A stretch of 6,018 nt of DNA, taken from NCBI GenBank assembly GCA_015485015.1, contig WFUK01000307.1:1-6018 (forward strand). Reading direction: 5' to 3'. The position numbers and the translations under genes were made by a program. Below, in pieces: positions 5,854-6,018 of the stretch. Numbering within the stretch: the stretch's first letter is position 1; each line of letters opens with the position of its first letter. The stretch is from Paracoccaceae bacterium (GTDB taxonomy: Bacteria; Pseudomonadota; Alphaproteobacteria; Rhodobacterales; Rhodobacteraceae). The notes below the pieces were generated by a model that was given only the letters and a program-made list of their open reading frames with translations, searched no databases and was not told the origin of the DNA.

Positions 5854-6018
5854 CGGTTTTCAACATCGACATAGTCACGGAACGTCGCGCCTGTATAAAG
5901 CTGGCGCGGCCGGCCGATTTTCTGCGTTGGGTCCGAAATCATCTCTTTCCATTGCGCAATCCAGCCAACGGTGCGGGCCAAGGCAAAGATCGGCGTAAAC
6001 ATCGAAGACGGGAAACCC
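5850..6018 (-). CDS. gltA: Citrate synthase, C-terminal end (5'-partial)
   Basis: This is the final 55 codons of a type II (hexameric, GltA-like) citrate synthase, which condenses acetyl-CoA with oxaloacetate at the entry to the TCA cycle. On the minus strand from 6017 it reads [19 protein letters not shown], then [20 protein letters not shown], then [16 protein letters not shown], ending in TGA at 5852-5850. This aligns almost without gaps with the end of E. coli GltA (IPSSMFTVIFAMARTVGW and ARPRQLYTG). The Arg in ALARTVGW and the second Arg in GRPRQLYTG match the citrate-binding Arg387 and Arg407 of E. coli mature numbering. The active-site His and Asp lie beyond the window edge. The reading frame is intact to the edge; the stop overlaps the ybaK-like start by four bases. 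Confidence 0.96.
   Translation of the reverse strand, partial: GFPSSMFTPIFALARTVGWIAQWKEMISDPTQKIGRPRQLYTGATFRDYVDVENR

Noticed and set aside
1..6018. A novel defence, mobile or secondary-metabolism system
   Set aside because: Every base is accounted for by recognised housekeeping genes with normal lengths and intact frames; no unexplained gene or array remains.

Overview
The window looks like ordinary chromosomal core sequence from an alphaproteobacterium, most likely Rhodobacterales or a close relative. The grounds are the gene order bamA - skp/ompH - fabZ - lpxA - lpxI - lpxB, followed by a convergent gltA; the use of LpxI rather than LpxH for the UDP-diacylglucosamine pyrophosphatase step; and the sequence flavour of the citrate synthase tail. 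Base composition and codon use look moderately GC-rich and even throughout by eye (not counted). I see no mobile element, no RNA gene, no CRISPR and no sign of recent transfer.

Positions 1-5393 (+ strand) hold six tightly packed envelope-biogenesis genes. The window opens inside bamA, near the end of POTRA domain 3, and runs to the terminal Phe of its beta-barrel. Skp/OmpH, a periplasmic chaperone that hands unfolded outer-membrane proteins to BamA, follows at once. FabZ comes next, then three lipid A enzymes: LpxA (first acylation of UDP-GlcNAc), LpxI (UMP release from UDP-2,3-diacylglucosamine) and LpxB (disaccharide synthase). Adjacent genes overlap or lie within two bases, so the block reads as one transcript with translational coupling. 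Its promoter must lie upstream of the window. The operon thus joins outer-membrane protein assembly to lipid A synthesis, with FabZ drawing on the same hydroxyacyl-ACP pool as LpxA.

Positions 5383-6018 (- strand) hold a YbaK/ProX-type aminoacyl-tRNA deacylase-like gene and, upstream of it on the same strand, the last 55 codons of gltA (citrate synthase). These two overlap by four bases (GTGA). The two transcription units converge, and lpxB and the ybaK-like gene overlap tail to tail by 11 bases.

There is no gene-free stretch longer than a few bases. I found no undescribed biological system. The points worth a second look are small: a G8 tract inside a perfect inverted repeat in lpxI, substitutions at known functional positions in LpxA and at a usually conserved position in LpxB, a non-ATG (perhaps CTG) start for lpxB, and the lack of lpxD at its usual place.
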